Assembly (NCBI GenBank): GCA_942159475.1
Contig: OW804096.1
Location: 133,724,941 to 133,788,940 of the forward strand
Length of the DNA stretch: 64,000 nt
Direction: 5' to 3'
Origin: Sthenelais limicola
Taxonomy: Eukaryota > Annelida > Polychaeta > Phyllodocida > Sigalionidae
This document shows, piece after piece, positions 24,070 to 36,212 of this stretch. A program made the translations under genes and the position numbers. Under the pieces are notes generated by a model that was given only the letters and a program-made list of their open reading frames with translations, searched no databases and was not told the origin of the DNA. Position 1 is the stretch's first letter. Each line of letters opens with the position of its first letter.

Positions 24070-24314
24070 CTGGGTCAGATTTTCAGAAAATGTACAATTG
24101 GCAGCTCTACACATTTAGGAAATTCTCCTAAATTAGGCTGAAAAATTAAGAATACCGGGTATATCTGAGTATAGTTGGTATCGCATTGATTTAACGTATC
24201 AGTTCTGTTATGTTAAACTGCATTATTTTTTTAACTTTATTTTTGTCTTAAATGTGGGTTATTTGAGAAGATTGGTGAAGGCAAATTGTACTTTTTCTGA
24301 ATATCTGACCCATA
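24070..24314 (+). mobile_element. M-family MITE copy 11
   Basis: Forward orientation, type B interior, both ends near intact. Confidence 0.92.
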
Positions 24315-24876
24315 TGTCAAGGAGGAAAGATAATTCAGTAGATGGAATAGCCGGAGTCAAACTGGTTGCTAGGGCAAGTGCTCTATTGGCTTCTCTCTAT
24401 TTGTTACAAGTTCTGCATTGTTTCACAGAGGTCGCTACGCACCCTGGAGACCTTGGGCTATCTTTACTCCATACCCCACGTGACCTTCACTAAAACATTT
24501 ACATGTCATGGAGATGGATTTCCCCTGCCCAGTCAAGTTAAGCCCTTCCTTGACCACCAATATTTATAAAGGAATTGAAGTACATGGGCCAAGAAAATTC
24601 ATTCTCATTTATCAAAGATGAGAAATAACCTTCCTCTTTTCCAAAATAATCGTATACATTGCGATCCTGTCTACTGAGACAAGTTAAACTAAAAAGGGAA
24701 GAAGTAAAGCAAGAGAAAATCAATTTAATTTTATAATCATAATCATTTCTAAATTAATCTAGTCATATGTGTCAAGGTGATGTAACAGGTTGTAGAAATG
24801 GATTTTCTTATGAAACATTAATCTCAATATTTTCATCATTATAATCTTATTCTATTATGAAAGTAAGTAACGCACT
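24315..24876. other. gene-free stretch
   Basis: Frames at 24254-24569 begin in or next to M copy 11 and have no recognisable content. Confidence 0.4.
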
Positions 24877-25298
24877 ATATGTGATCTGTTTTAGGAAAAT
24901 GAGTCATAAGTCGCAAAATATGGATTTTGAGATATCATCATATTTGAAATGAGGAGATTAAGCCGATTCCAATGATAGTAAACATTAAGGACATTTGATA
25001 AGTATTTCTATATTTTAAATTTGATATTATTTAAAAAAAGAAAAAGAGTTTGCAATATCTTTGGGGTGGACAGTTACAAGTAAAGAAGCTATATATATAC
25101 TCTATAAGATGACCTTAGTAATGCAAGATGTGTTTATTGCAATGTCTTGAAATTTGGTACCTGTATTGATGGTACTAGCAGCTCCGAGAACTCAAAAAAT
25201 GAAAATATTCTAAGCAAGGGTTCTTATAAATAATCTACTTTGAAAAATGTCAATTTTGCGACTTGTGACTCATTTTCCTGAAACACACCACATATTAT
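24877..25298. mobile_element. ATATGTGATC-family MITE copy 1
   Basis: Inverted ends of about 40 bp: ATATGTGATCTGTTTTAGG then AAAATGAGTCATAAGTCGCA at left; the complementary GCGACTTGTGACTCATTTTC at right. About 420 bp, non-coding. Second copy at 54628-55042 with the interior inverted. Confidence 0.85.
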
Positions 25299-25506
25299 AT
25301 ACCAGGGTTAGAATCCTAGTAGCCATACAAGTAATGTATACATACAATTCCAGAATAGGTTGCTGCAAACTTAAGTTTGAAAATGAAGCCAATAGAAGCA
25401 GCAACTGCTGGGCAAATCCTTTGAAAGGTCAACCAATACCAATCGTAATTTCCTGATTCAAGGCTCTGAGTTGGAGGCGAATCAGATTCGTCATTGTCTA
25501 CCGCCT

Positions 25507-25750
25507 ATAGTGGGTCAGATTTTCAGAAAATGTACAATTGGCAGATCAACATATTTTGTAAATTCTGCTAAGTTAGACTGAAAAATCACCAACACTAGGT
25601 ATATATGAGTGTGTTTGGTATTGCCTTGATTCAAACAGTCTGTTTGGTTATGTTGAACAGTATTTTCAACCTGATTTTTGTCTTAAATTTGGGTTATTTG
25701 AGAGAATTGGTGAAGGTGAATTGTACATTTTCTGAAAATCTAACCTCTAT
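25507..25750 (+). mobile_element. M-family MITE copy 12
   Basis: Forward orientation, type C interior (ATTGCCTTGATTCAAACAGT). Close relative of copy 20. Confidence 0.92.
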
Positions 25751-26161
25751 GTACATGCACTGAGAGCATGAACACCAACCATATGAGGCGATTCTACTTC
25801 CCATTATTGAAATTCAGATTACACTACTAGGGCTCGAAGCAAATGGAAATAAGACAATACTTGATAGAGGAGAAAAGGATTATTCCTTATGATAATAATT
25901 ACAGGTGAATATTGATAATTTCTTTAATTGCGGAGAGGGAAGCTAAAGTGGTTGAATTATGACCTAACTAGAAATTGCTCTTGCTCGACAAAATACCTTC
26001 GCTGTATTATAGTTAGATTTTAAATAAATGGTTGATTTTACTGAGGTCCGATGGATATTTAGTGGAGAAATGATGATATCATTATGGGTTAAAAGGATGC
26101 TCGATCCTCTATCAGTACCCCCTGATCATTACATATATATGTGCATGCAAGTTGCAAGTAA
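25751..26161. other. gene-free stretch
   Basis: No supported feature seen. Confidence 0.4.
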
Positions 26162-26385
26162 ATGAACAATTTGGCAGAAAATGCACAATTCGCCTTCACC
26201 AACCCTCAAAGAACCCAAATCTAAGACAAGTTAAAGTTAAAACCACAGCTCTGCATAACCGAACAGATCTTTCTGAACCAACGCAATACCAACTATACTT
26301 ACACATACTTAGAATTCATAATGTTTCAGCACAATTTAGCAGAAATTATTAAATGAGTAGAGCTGAATTGTACATTTTCTATCGT
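26162..26385 (-). mobile_element. M-family MITE copy 13, diverged
   Basis: Reverse orientation. Both outer TIR halves are lost (CAATTTGGCAGAAAATGC at left; TTTTCTATCGTCC at right), while the inner TIR and interior remain recognisable. One of the oldest copies. Confidence 0.7.
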
Positions 26386-26719
26386 CCTGGACACTGCCGC
26401 AGATAATGATGATGAAGACAGATGGGTGCGTGTAGAGCTGAGCCGATTCAAAACTCAATTTTACTTGTTTTAAGTTGGCTCCCTGTGAACAACAACAATA
26501 CAGGTTTCAGACTCCAATAGTCAATACAAATACAACATATTGATCCGTTTTATAGGCCGAGGCACTGACTCAGGGCTAAATATACAATTGGTGAATAATT
26601 TATAATAGTGCAGTGATCGCTCACTTTACACACGGAAGTTGAAAACCAGTAATGACTTTTGGTCGTGAAACTGCTTTATCTTAATTAATATTTAACACCT
26701 TTACTTATTAGCTTTCCTT
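26386..26719. other. gene-free stretch
   Basis: No supported feature seen. Confidence 0.4.
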
Positions 26720-26964
26720 ATATGGGTAAGATTTTCATAAAATGTACAATTATCCTTCACCAATCCTCTCAAATAACCCAAATTTCAGACGAAAATAAAG
26801 TTCAAAATACAGTTCAACCTAACCAAACCGCTTGCTGGAATTAATGCAATGCCGAATATAGTCGAATTTACCTATAGTATTGGCCAAATTGCAGCCAAAT
26901 TTTGCAGAATTTACTAAATGTGTAGAGCTGCCAATTGTACATTTTGTGAAAATATGACCCATAT
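26720..26964 (-). mobile_element. M-family MITE copy 14
   Basis: Reverse orientation, type A interior, TATA on both sides, several TIR substitutions (GGGTAAGATTTTCAT). Confidence 0.9.
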
Positions 26965-27891
26965 AGTATATATCGCCGATATACATGATACCAAATGTTT
27001 CCATGCAAACTAATATCTGGAAAACTTCCGACTGGAAGGTACCATCTGGAAAGCTACCATATAGGAAAATTGCACACAAATAAAAACATAGCTACCGTTA
27101 ACGTCAGGCTTGTCCTAGAGTGGTCTTTTTTCACTTTAGAATTGAATTAAACTCTGGCTGCTGGGAAGTCTGGAATTGCAAAAAAAAAAAAAGTTAATTA
27201 TCCTTATAGCACGACATAGTGCACTAAAAGCTGAATAGACATTAGACTACAGTGAAATGGGAAAGGATTTGGCATTGAAATCGTGCTTTGAAATAGTTCT
27301 CCAAAGTTTGGCTTCTAAATAGGACCCCCCACCCCCACCCAACCACAAAACCCCTCAACAAAATACCTGACCCTGGTCTCACCTGTTGGTTGGAAATTAT
27401 TTAGTTTCTCTACTCGAATAAAGTCCTCTAGAACAGAACCATGGCCTATCATGTTTTCTTTTACCAGTAAAAAAAGAGAACCACCAAAAAATAGTCTTCG
27501 TTTTCAGTAGAGTCAATGAACTCCCTTGATTTCTTCATTACCCAAAAAGATACAACTGACATGGATGTATTCTGCTTCAACAGTTTCTCAATTCGACACC
27601 AACTTTTTTTTTAGATTTATATGAAAGGCAACTTAATAAGAATGGAAAAGGTGGAAGAAAAAGAAATAAACACCAAAAAGTAGAAGATGAGTGAAAAAAG
27701 AGTATTGAGACTAGACAGAATATCTTAAATTCCCCAATATACTATTTAGATCTATAGATGGAATGATAAAGCGTAGTCTATACCTGGGAGACCGATGTAA
27801 GTGCACTCCAGGGACAATATAGAGTGTGTAGACCTATTATCATGAATCCCTCTATGATTTGTATCTCTATTTACAAATATACAGAGCCTAT
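26965..27891. other. gene-free stretch
   Basis: A12 run at 27180-27192 and C-rich run near 27326-27345. No gene recognised. Confidence 0.4.
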
Positions 27892-28092
27892 TAGGGTCAG
27901 ATTTTCAGAAAATGCACAATTGGCAGCTCTACACATTTAGTAGATTCTGCTAAATTAGGCCGCAATTTGGCCAATACTAGGTAAATTCGAGTATATTTGG
28001 CATTGCAGTAATTCTAGAAATCTGTTTGGTTAGGTTGAACTGTATTTTGAACTTTATTTTCGTCTGAAATGTGGGTTATTTGAGAGGATTGG
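27892..28092 (+). mobile_element. M-family MITE copy 15, truncated
   Basis: Forward orientation, type A interior. Left TIR present; sequence stops at GAGAGGATTGG, so the right TIR is absent and AT-rich sequence follows. Confidence 0.88.
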
Positions 28093-28993
28093 TATATATA
28101 CGTAGGTAACAAGATCACCTGGTGTATGGCTATGAACTCATATTTACTCACAAGTTTATATTTCCTCAGTATTTATTTGTTGTTAGTTTTTATGTCATGA
28201 AACATGTAGGTGGTTTCAATGGGTATAGGTTTATGTCACTATAATATGAACAGGCAGCACAACATTATTCCAACTGAACTGAAATATTGGTTTTTTAAAA
28301 TTATGTTTATTCAGGACAACAGAAATATATTTCAGCGACAAGTATTGATATTATCAGAAGTTGCCTGATTGCATAAGGCAAGGCGTTACATTATTCAATT
28401 AAGGCATAGGCCATCATATGAAGATTTTATATAAAATGAATAACCATTTCTACACATAAAGCCTTAGACATGGTGAATACTCGAGATTCTTTCTTCTTAA
28501 AAAAGACAAATGAGCAGACTATCTAGATAATTCGCGTCGTGCTCTTACACATATACCATTGGGTATTACACTTTAAGCTATCATATTATATTAATTTAAC
28601 ATTAAAGCAATACAATTTCTAGTATCAACTGGTCGCCTGGTCGCAAGATAGGTCATACAACACAATGTAATACAGTCATGCTCCTAGAAGCAGAATTCAA
28701 CCATTATACAGTATATTCCAGGAATATCTTACAAGCATACCATAAATCAATGGGCATGTTCTATTATATTGGGTGCCACCAGTGACCAAGGAAGAGGTTG
28801 TATATACAATATATTTTAATCCTAATTTAATCTTAGTTTCTCTCTCTATGACTATATGAAACACACATTATTGTAATAATAATCATATTAATCAATATGT
28901 GGTACTTTTCCTTCATTTTTAGTTTGTAGGGTCTAAGAGTCTACGCGAGGTATTGACTTCAGATTAATATCCCCGATAATATTAATTGTGTGT
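28093..28993. other. gene-free stretch
   Basis: No supported feature seen. Confidence 0.4.
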
Positions 28994-29236
28994 ATAATGG
29001 GTCAGATTTTCAGAAAATGTACAATTGGCAGCTGTACACATTTAGTAAATTCTGATAAATTAGGCTGTAATTTGGTCAATACTAGGTAAATTCGAGTATA
29101 TTCGGCATTGCATTGATTCTAGCAATCTGTTTGGTTAGGTTGAACTGAATTTTGAACTTTATTTTCGTCTAAAATTTGGGTTATTTGAGAAGATTGATGA
29201 ATGTAAATTGTACATTTTCTGAAAAACTGACGCGTA
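28994..29236 (+). mobile_element. M-family MITE copy 16
   Basis: Forward orientation, type A interior. The right TIR ends CTGACGCG. Confidence 0.92.
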
Positions 29237-29424
29237 TATATCCCACTGATCAGAAACGATACAAAAAAAGGAACACTGTTAAAATATTGATTTTGGTAAT
29301 TGTTATCGCAAAATATATTATCACCATCTGAATTCTAAGTAGGTAATATGACTTTAATATTCATTGATGTATACATTGCCAATGATTGCCAATCTGGGAT
29401 CGTAGATTCATCCACCAGAACAAT

Positions 29425-29586
29425 ATAAGGGTCAGATTTTCAAAAAATGTACAATTGGCAGCTGTACACATCTAGTAAATTCTGATCAAATTAGGCTGCA
29501 ATTTGGTCAATACTAAGGTAAATTCGTGTTATTTGAGAAGATTGGCGAAGTTGAATTGTACATTTTCTGAAAATCTGATCCATAAG
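29425..29586 (+). mobile_element. M-family MITE copy 17, internally deleted
   Basis: Both TIRs present, but the interior jumps from AAGGTAAATTCG directly to TGTTATTTGAG, removing about 85 bp. Confidence 0.9.
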
Positions 29587-30057
29587 CATAAAACTCGATT
29601 GACTTTGGATGCATAACCCTATAGCAGTAACAAGGTATATAATACATACAGATGGTCACGATTATGACAGGCGTCATGCACATGTTGTATGGCTTGTGTA
29701 ACATGCTTGATAGAACATGTTATAATACCACATGTGGAAATCGTGGCAACACAGTATCAATTGTCAAGGAATCAAGGTGTTGAGGCATGCATTTATTTTC
29801 CAATTGAAGCAATCCTGTTCAAGTTAGCAGTATTGATAGTGTCCATGTTTACTAATTTGTAATATTCTTTTTTTATTATACATGCATTGCTCTGAAAACA
29901 ACGTATCTACAGTGATTTATGTACAGTACGTATTTCACTAGTGTTTTACGTGGGGCTGTCATAGCAACCAATCTGTTATTTTTACTAAGATTACCAGTAA
30001 AATTCAAATTCATGACTCGATTTGTTTCTATTTTCATGATTGAAAGCATGTATAATA
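29587..30057. other. gene-free stretch
   Basis: No supported feature seen. Confidence 0.4.
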
Positions 30058-30160
30058 AATCTGTTAACTAACGAGTTTCAGTCGCTTAGAATATTGCACT
30101 CGTTGCTAAGCAACTCGTGCAATATTCACGCTCCTTCAACCAACTAGTTAGTTAATCTAT
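30058..30160. mobile_element. ~100 bp foldback repeat copy 2
   Basis: Outer arms TTAACTAACGAGTT / AACTAGTTAGTTAA and inner arms AATATTGCACTCGTTGCT / AGCAACTCGTGCAATATT around one base. Better preserved than the copy at 15686. Confidence 0.75.
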
Positions 30161-30777
30161 AATTATTGCATCCATTTATGATATTCTTTTTTTATTGCAT
30201 TTCATATGAAAATATTAAATGACTATGAGGACCTACTGCATGGTGTATTATTTGATTGTCACTCTGAGTATTTTTTTCACAAAGAGATTATTGTTAAGAA
30301 TAATGCATGAAAAAAAGAAAAGAAAAAAAAAGAATAATGCACGAATGATTACTATGATTACAATCACCCGGGTCGCACACAAAAGATTAATGGCTGGGAT
30401 ATGCACAGGTTCTCTTCCATTAAATGAAAACACCATTAGAAATTTTATCATTTAAAGATTATAATATTTAAATGAGAATGATCAATTGAATTAGGCGTTT
30501 CATGCTGAATTCCCAGGTAATTCTCCCTGGACAAATTCTCTATGGTATGATATGTAATCCATTAAGTGTCCTGCCTGAATACTCAGTATATATAATTAAG
30601 TAGTGTGAATAGAGGCCATAGACAAGTCACTCAGTCAGTCAGCAATCAGTTAAGTCAGCAATCAACCCGCTGAATTACCTGGAAGGATTGACCAATAAAG
30701 ACTTGAATGAATGCCAGCTCAGTCAGCTTAATCTACGAATCTCCTACTGCTGATGTACCTTGCGCAAACAGTTCTGC
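30161..30777. other. gene-free stretch
   Basis: An AAAAAGAAAAGAAAAAAAAAG run at about 30310-30332 and short CAGTCAGTCAGCAATCAG repeats near 30632-30665. The two opposite-strand frames at 30219-30455 cover the A-rich run and are not genes. Confidence 0.4.
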
Positions 30778-31018
30778 ATATGGGTCAGATCGTCACAAAA
30801 TGTACAATTGGCAGCTGTACACATTTAGTAAATTCTGCTAAATTAGGCTGAAAAATGGTCAATACTAGGTATATTTGAGTACATCTGGTATTGCCATCGT
30901 TCAAGCAATCTGTTAGGTTATGTTGAACTGAATTTTGAACTTACTTTCGTCTGAAATTTGTGTTATTTGAGAGGATTGGTGAAGGCGAATTGTACATTTT
31001 CTGGCGATTTCACCCATA
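30778..31018 (+). mobile_element. M-family MITE copy 18, mosaic ends
   Basis: Forward orientation. Left end GGGTCAGATCGTCAC; right end is the variant CTGGCGATTTCACCCA. It sits four bases from copy 19 in the opposite orientation. Confidence 0.9.
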
Positions 31019-31022
31019 AAGA

Positions 31023-31264
31023 TATGGGTGAAGTCACCAGAAAATGTACAATTCACTTTCATCAACTCCCTCAAATAACCCAAATTTCAGACGAAAATAA
31101 AGTTCAAAATACAGTTCAACCTAACCAAACAGATTGCTTGAATCACTGCAATGCCGAATATACTCGCGTTTACCTACTATTGACCAGATTGCAGCCTAAT
31201 TTAGCAGAATTTACTAAATGTATACAGCTGCCAATTGTGCATTTTCGGAAAATCTTACCCATAT
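31023..31264 (-). mobile_element. M-family MITE copy 19, mosaic ends
   Basis: Reverse orientation, type A interior. Left end is the variant TGGGTGAAGTCACCAG; right end is the common type (GAAAATCTTACCCA). With copy 18 it forms an inverted dimer. Confidence 0.9.
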
Positions 31265-32124
31265 AGTTATTCCTGTGACCCATTCAGACTGGGGGGATTC
31301 TAATAATGGTATGAATGATATCAAATAAGATAAAAGAAACTTAATCCAACGCACAGAACATTCTTAAAGAATCGATCATGTTGGTTTTGACACCAATGAT
31401 ACCTTGATAACAGAAGCACCAATTTTTTCTTTAAGTTTCTATTTTGTTCATTTGATTTTATTCAAACTGGTAGATGGTAGATGGCTTGTTAAGTAAGGTA
31501 TTAAGGATAACACGTCACTATTTATAATACTATTCAGTTTGGTCTATGATGCATGTAGCTAGACACAGCAGTGGGTGGAAGACCATGGTTATTCTGTATT
31601 AAATTGTTGTCCGTGAGCTCATTATCTTGATATGTAATTGAACTCCATAAATTGTAACATTCATTGTACAATTCGCATGACTGTCTACAATTCAATTGTC
31701 ATTTTACGAAAGATTAGCTGCATAAAAATTCTAAAATAAAAAAAAAACAAAAAAAACCACACAACTGAATACCTGGATTACCTGGAATGTTAACACCCTA
31801 TTTCCAGAAATGTATACATAAATTTACACGATATTGGTAAATAACATTATTGCATACATGTACATAACGTTATAATTTAATATACCTTCTTACTGAGCCA
31901 CTAAATATTAACTATTGGAATGCAGCTTCATACAGGGCATTAGATGGAATTAAAAGTCCACTTGGGTCTCCAACTAGAGCTCCTTCTCCTGCTTTCTGAA
32001 TCCGAATCTATAGCAATGATTGGATGACTTTGCTATAACTATAGGATGGATCTCTTGAGAATATAGTGTACACTAAATAGAGTCCAAATAAAGTTATTTA
32101 AAAACAATATAGGGAAAAGTCAGC
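31265..32124. other. gene-free stretch with A-rich tail
   Basis: At 31730-31757 an A-rich run (AAATAAAAAAAAAACAAAA) follows CATAAAAATTC, possibly an old retroposed 3' end. No gene recognised. Confidence 0.4.
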
Positions 32125-32257
32125 ATTCAGTTCCAGAGGGCCACATTCCTCGATTCTACATCCAGCGATAAGCTTAACCACAAGGCTAAGACTAAGGCTA
32201 AAAGTGTTAATGACCCCTAAAACTTAGGGGTCCAAAACGGCCTTCTGGACCTGACTG
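32125..32257. mobile_element. CAGTCAGGTCC MITE copy 2
   Basis: Near-complement of 18242-18375: shares CGATTCTACATCCAGCGATA, GACCCCTAAAACTTAGGGGT and a right end CCTTCTGGACCTGACTG. The left end is more decayed. Confidence 0.8.
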
Positions 32258-32593
32258 CATTCCACATTGTCCTGAATGTTGAATTTTGAAGTCGATTCAC
32301 GAAGGAAGAGCTTTGAGAAAACGACAATAGGAACACGTGGGAAGCAGTAGGATCTTGGCATACCTGGGCAACAAAAATCAGAAGAAAGATGTTTTGGTTT
32401 TAGTCAAAGAAGATTTGGCTGATATCCTTCTATATTCTATCCTGCTTAGTCTCTGGTACTGAAAGGAAGGATGTGCCCCAAACTGTTATTTCTATATATT
32501 TTAGTTCTTCATTGGTTGTTTTAGCGTGTTTAGAATCGAATAATTAAGCCTAAATTTCCACATGGATAATTATTTAATTTGTTTATTAAATCA
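32258..32593. other. gene-free stretch
   Basis: No supported feature seen other than the target copy TTTATTAAATCA at 32582-32593. Confidence 0.4.
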
Positions 32594-32714
32594 GGATGGT
32601 ATACGATTGACACAATACCCAATAAGACACTGAGAGATACAGTTTTTTTGTTGTTGTTTATTCATTCACGACCATACATGTTTCGGAGATGGGTTGTCTC
32701 CTTCTTCAGTGGTG
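32594..32714 (-). mobile_element. 121 bp insertion, copy 2, with 12 bp TSD
   Basis: Flanked by an exact direct repeat TTTATTAAATCA (32582-32593 and 32715-32726), which fixes its boundaries. Nearly identical to 8194-8314. The minus strand has the CTGAAGA / GGAGA-TCTCC stem / GAAAC arrangement and an AATAAA signal followed by CAACAACAAAAAAACT. Too short to code for protein, so it was mobilised in trans. Confidence 0.8.
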
Positions 32715-32726
32715 TTTATTAAATCA

Positions 32727-33359
32727 TTGATTAACGTGTGGAATTAACTATGGAAATGTATTATCCATATATGTAGTAAAGTATTATTTTATTCTGCCTC
32801 AACAAAAAATAGTCTCTGATGATATATGCCTTAACCTTATTGCATTGCAGTATTGTATCCATCCCTCAATGGCAATGAAACCTATTTTTGAATGGATATA
32901 ATATGATGCTGCACAGAAAATGCTCAACATCAAATTTACATTTAAAACCATTGATATATTTGCACATGTTGGCATATTATCTAACATTAAAACATTATTA
33001 AAAAGTACAAAATGCAAATAAAATTAATCCATATTCCACAGTAGCTCTCTAACGAGAATATAAAACTTTATAATTCATACCTTGCAAGAGATACAAATGC
33101 AGATATTGGTATAAAACTTCATATTACAATAAATATAAAATATAAGAAAGATATGATAAATTGGACAGGAAGTGGATGGAATTCCACAATAGCTCGTGCA
33201 CAAGAGCACAAAACCTGTTCTGACACGACACAATATGAAAAGTGTGATAGTTTAAGTAAATATTAGAGAGACCAGAGTGTGCCTGACATTTAACCAGGTG
33301 CACGGTTACCATGGTAATTTATAACCTGTCTCCCAGCTGCTGGAGGTAACCAGTCATTT
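32727..33359. other. gene-free stretch
   Basis: Two short minus frames (32799-33017, 33124-33312) show no recognisable family. Confidence 0.35.
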
Positions 33360-34440
33360 ACCTAAAACAGTTAACAGTTGGTAGTGGAAGCGTGGAGCGT
33401 ACTGTAACCGTACAATAGATGGCAGATAGGTCAGTGCTTAGTTTTTGTGTGAGCTATGTTTTACACCAGTCTGTATACAACTGACCCTGACCTTTTCAAC
33501 AATGACCTTTCAGCAAGGAGTCTTGAGTTCTAATGCAGTATTCTACCAGCTATGATAATTATGTAGTTCGGCCCTAATTGCCTTTCCTGAGCTTACTTTT
33601 GATTATGATACATAAACTAGTCCATCAGTCTATCCCAATGCACGCATCAACCAGGGGCATCAGTTCGTTTGTGATTCTAATATAAAACTTTTATTATTCA
33701 TATACCTTTAGACATAGTTTTCCTTTTTTTAAATTTAGTTTTAAAACAAAACATCAAAGACTTACACAAGACTATTTGATAGCATATATATAAAATGCAG
33801 TAGCTGACACTAAAACGCCAGTCAGGACTCAATAGAGGATTTGCATGTGCCACTGCGCATGTCTGCTACAGTGCATCCTGGGATAGATTCTGTTGAAATG
33901 TGACATACAAATATGTAGAAACAATTTTATCGAAAATTGCAAGAATGTTTTCACGAATATCACAGCTTGTATATATCATCTATGAAAACCAAATACATGA
34001 TGGGAAAGATGGGGACTTGTGGTATTAAAACATGTAAAACATGGATATTGACATTAGAGCATTGATAAATATCCCATGCTAAACACGGCATGTCTCCGAT
34101 AGATTTTAGACTGTACCATTAGTCCCATAGTTCCATGCGAATCAAAATTCAAAATGGCGGCTATGCAAATCCCCTATTGGGTTGTGAGGCAGTATACTAC
34201 AAGACATTTTAGTTTGTCAAAAATAATAACAACAGACAGGTCGGTCCCACGTTATGTAAGCTTCCTTTCCCACTATGCTGTACTCACTTTAACCTTTCAG
34301 CAAGGACTCTAATAATTGACTCTGGCAGTATACTACCGGTGATTTAAATGTACATAACAAACGGAAGATATAGGTCGGTCTGTGTGAGCATTGTGTTATA
34401 CCATATGCTGTAGTTGACCCTAACCTTCAGTATAGACTCA
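33360..34440. repeat. degenerate direct-repeat region
   Basis: Diverged copies of a block (AGGTCGGT...GTGTGAGC...GTTATACCA...CTGACCCTAACCTTCAG...AGGACTC) recur near 33425-33535, 33795-33829, 34236-34330 and 34370-34440. The octamer-TIR element at 33830-34179 interrupts it. Confidence 0.55.
33830..34179. mobile_element. octamer-TIR element, short form
   Basis: Ends CAATAGAGGATTTGCATG and the complement of CAATAGGGGATTTGCATAG. About 350 bp. It is the capsid-free sister of 6485-7454. Each TIR contains the perfect POU octamer ATGCAAAT, and AAAATGGCGGCT next to the right TIR resembles a YY1 site. The regulatory meaning is inference. Confidence 0.8.
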
Positions 34441-35449
34441 TATCTCGATTGCTCGGGTATATGGCAATCAATTAATTTGATTTGCCAAATGATTTAGTAA
34501 ATTTCATCATATCATATTGCTACTGATATTTTGTTCTTACTAGTTGTTCTCTTAGATCTGGTGTTAAGCTAAATTTAGTATTCTCCCTCTATTTCATTTT
34601 AATAAATTTTATTCTATTTCAATCTATCAATTTTATGAACCCACAATGCATTATTTGTGGGCAATCGTATACCAAGGACACCCCTCATGCTCTTCCTGTA
34701 CTTTCCTTGCATCTATTATTGCCAGGCTTCTATTCGTAGAACACAATGGAAATACTTCAAAGAAAAAGGATAGCCTCAACATGTTTTGGGAAAAGTCCCA
34801 GGACAAATAATTGCACCGTAACATGGGCTTAGTGCTAAAACAGTACAAAAATGTAAATCTACATTAGGCAATCATAATTACACCATTAAACATGTCAATA
34901 ATTCTTTTTACCATAATACTCTGAACATCAAAAAGCAATAATTAGTCTAACCTTTCCATTGCAGGTTCCACTTTATAGGTAATCACATCTACCATTAGAG
35001 GTTAGCCAACTATTGAGCTTTCCTTCTATCCTTCATTTTGGTTCGAACAATACTTAAAATTATTATCTTATGGCTTTTATTACAATGTATGGTTAGCTTT
35101 GAGTCTAATGGCTTGGCCTATGATAGACCATTGAATGGATAGGTAACCATTAGTATGCCTTTGATGATTGCACCAGTCACGCGATTCTAGCTTTGTGTAC
35201 TAGTGGGACCACAGAGGGATATATAACTTGTATTGTAATAACAGTGCTTTGTCTATACAGCTGATCATAACTATAGGATGGTACTAGATTATGATCCATA
35301 ATGGCGGTGAAATTGTGACAGTCTCTGCGATTTTCAGCCTTGTATGAAAGATATATGACCTGTGCTCCTACCTCTATCCCTCCCCACACTTCAATATGAA
35401 AGTATAAGATATGTAAAATATACGCACAAGGTGGTTGGTGACTCCAAAT
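34441..35449. other. gene-free stretch
   Basis: Minus frames at 34651-34848 and 35177-35389 are unrecognised. Nothing else seen. Confidence 0.35.
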
Positions 35450-35695
35450 ATATATGGGTCAGATTTTCCGAAAATGTACAATTGGCAGATCACCATATTT
35501 TATAAATTCTGCTAAATGGGACTGAAAGATCATCAACACTAGGTGTATATGAGTATATTTGGTATTGCCTTGATTCAAACAATCTGTTTGGTTATGTTGA
35601 ACAGTATTTTGAACCTGATTTTTGTCTTAAATTTGGGTTATTTGAGAGAATTGGTGAAGGTGAATTGTACATTTTCGGAAAATCTGACCCATATA
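35450..35695 (+). mobile_element. M-family MITE copy 20
   Basis: Forward orientation, type C interior, TATATA on both sides. Both TIRs share the change TTTTCCGAAAA/TTTTCGGAAAA, a compensated pair. Confidence 0.93.
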
Positions 35696-36209
35696 TCCGT
35701 GAACTCGTTATGATATCTGGCTTTTAATCATTTCTAAAATTTCATAAAATTGCCATTTAAGTTAACTGAACTATTGGGAACATGACTACTACTAGAGATA
35801 TTCAGATACAATAGGGTATATCAGAAGTGAGACGATGTTCCAATACAGAAACGATTGTTTTGAACCTCTGCATTATCTATAATGTTTGTGAACATCAGGA
35901 TCCTTAGGGCCTAGGATTGCATTCAGGGGTTTATTATAGTTTTCATATATATCTAAGATCGTTTTGTTTTGTTCTCATTTTTGCATCATATATGATTTGC
36001 ACCCTGTCAAGGGAAGCTGATGAATTAAAAGGAAATCACCCTGTTCTTTTTCTATCACCCCATGCACGGCCATCCCATCCCTCCCAATAAATGTGCTGTC
36101 TTTCGGTGTATTTATTTGGTATAACTTAATTGTCTCTATTGTTCGTTGATTCAATTAAATACCTTTACTTCCATGATATGAAGATGTGTTATCCTGTCGT
36201 TGTCGAGAC
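35696..36209. other. gene-free stretch
   Basis: No supported feature seen. Confidence 0.4.
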
Positions 36210-36212
36210 TTA

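Noticed and set aside
25300..25330. tRNA B-box-like GGTTAGAATCC
   Set aside because: No matching A box or cloverleaf could be formed around it; no tRNA gene called anywhere.
30958..31266. 102-codon plus frame
   Set aside because: Lies across two M-family MITEs and the translation is repeat sequence.
33360..34440. Regularly spaced repeats as a CRISPR-like array
   Set aside because: Repeats are long, diverged and irregularly spaced in an animal-type genome; a degenerate satellite is the simpler reading.
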